From Planctomycetota bacterium (lineage in GTDB: Bacteria; Planctomycetota; GCA-002687715): DNA of 7,330 bases. The notes beneath the pieces were generated by a model. The model worked only from the letters and a program-made list of their open reading frames with translations, made no database searches and was not told where the DNA came from. The DNA lies in NCBI GenBank assembly GCA_013213915.1, contig JABSRK010000188.1:1-7330 (forward strand). Reading direction: 5' to 3'. The translations under genes and the position numbers were made by a program. This document shows, piece by piece, positions 7,330-7,330 of this stretch. Position 1 is the first letter of the stretch. Each line of letters starts with the position of its first letter.

Positions 7330-7330
7330 G

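Overview
The whole window is coding and carries two genes on the minus strand, read from right to left. Both are incomplete or nearly so at a window edge. The DNA is GC-rich and most codons of both genes end in C or G. There is no RNA gene, CRISPR array, insertion sequence, promoter or terminator that I can support. The two genes are separated by only 4 bases and look like part of a longer operon extending past both edges. The gene types are a BatA-like von Willebrand factor A (VWA) membrane protein followed by a very long exported tetratricopeptide (TPR) protein. With the high GC, these suggest a Planctomycetota-like or Myxococcota-like Gram-negative bacterium, but the sequence alone does not settle the phylum.

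Right part (4819..7329): an 836-residue membrane-anchored protein. It has two N-terminal membrane helices, a degenerate first VWA domain, and a glutamine-amidotransferase-like (GATase1-like) fold without a catalytic cysteine. That fold is interrupted by a second VWA domain with an intact metal site. A beta-rich C-terminal part and a final membrane helix follow. Charge distribution predicts that almost all of it faces the periplasm.

Left part (1..4814): one uninterrupted reading frame of at least 1604 residues that runs off the left edge. It starts with a signal peptide and then consists almost wholly of helical repeats of TPR type. Near the middle it has a glycine-rich, non-helical insert, and it ends in a basic, proline-containing tail. 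Long open frames on the plus strand in this region are antisense shadows.

Working together (inference): the VWA protein would offer metal-dependent protein-binding surfaces in the periplasm, and the TPR protein would be an exported scaffold in the same compartment. This resembles the MoxR/DUF58/BatA/BatB/TPR (Bat, aerotolerance-type) clusters, in which an AAA+ ATPase and VWA and TPR proteins are encoded together. The MoxR and DUF58 genes are not in the window, so the link is a hypothesis. I see no clearly new system. The most unusual features are the tandem, unequal VWA domains around a dead amidotransferase fold, and the size and architecture of the TPR partner.
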